Origin: Hofstenia miamia | Lineage: Eukaryota; Xenacoelomorpha; Acoela | Length of the DNA: 64,000 nucleotides | Assembly: GCA_004352715.1 (NCBI GenBank) | Contig: SCFE01000057.1 | Location: forward strand, 845,999 to 909,998 | Direction: 5' to 3' | Shown: positions 63,959 through 64,000 of the stretch, in pieces | Position numbering within the stretch: the stretch's first letter is position 1 | How the letters are laid out: each line of letters begins with the position of its first letter | Program-made: the position numbers and the translations under genes | Notes under the pieces: generated by a model | Databases searched by the model: none | Told to the model about the DNA's origin: nothing | Seen by the model: the letters and a program-made list of their open reading frames with translations, nothing else

Positions 63959-64000
63959 AGGTTTAAAAATTGCAAATACACTCTAGGAACAAAAGTGACC

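Larger units (their letters stand above)
60810..64000. other. Intron sequence upstream of the first visible cadherin exon
   Basis: This is upstream on the minus strand and presumably intron, because the exon at 60809 starts at an acceptor in phase 1. It holds the 177 bp tandem duplication, a repeat copy on each side of the gap at 61971-62011, and a hAT-like element with a foldback element nested inside it. The 120-codon frame at 63146-63508 lies wholly inside the transposon and crosses the nested foldback, so I do not call it a gene. Confidence 0.55.

Overview
This is an AT-rich animal (metazoan) genomic window with no prokaryotic features and no complete gene. The one host gene I can support is on the minus strand: a large cadherin-repeat protein. 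Four of its coding exons are spread over more than 47 kb (60809-60660, 54069-53817, 26134-25965, 13735-13350 in transcription order). All three joins match in phase (1/1, 2/2, 1/1). The joined segment is 319 codons with no stop and reads as consecutive cadherin repeats. The gene continues beyond the window at both ends, since no start, signal peptide, membrane segment or stop is present. Species and orthologue cannot be fixed from sequence alone; an invertebrate is my guess.

Layout from left to right: 1-13349 is flanking or downstream intron sequence with no recognisable exon. 13350-13735 is the last visible exon. 13736-25964 is a 12.2 kb intron with a broken Penelope-like element and a tandemly duplicated hAT-like element. 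25965-26134 is the third visible exon. 26135-53816 is a 27.7 kb intron that holds most of the mobile DNA. 53817-54069 is the second visible exon, 54070-60659 a 6.6 kb intron, 60660-60809 the first visible exon. 60810-64000 is upstream intron with a perfect 177 bp tandem duplication and a nested pair of transposons.

The introns are rich in short non-autonomous DNA transposons. Most look hAT-like: short terminal inverted repeats beginning CAG or TAG, about 8 bp target duplications, and short motifs repeated just inside the ends, with a different motif in each family. One (29905-31709) carries decayed pieces of a UAP56/DDX39-type RNA helicase gene and of a transposon ORF tail. One 234 bp foldback element (32838-33071) has 80 bp arms and a perfect 9 bp target duplication, as Mutator-like elements do. 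(TA)n arrays are frequent and four assembly gaps lie inside them.

I found no convincing new cellular system. The most notable points are the cadherin repeats that lack calcium-linker motifs, the helicase fragment inside a hAT-like element, and several mobile-element families defined by their own ends and target duplications. All coordinates and identities were read by eye, without database searches.
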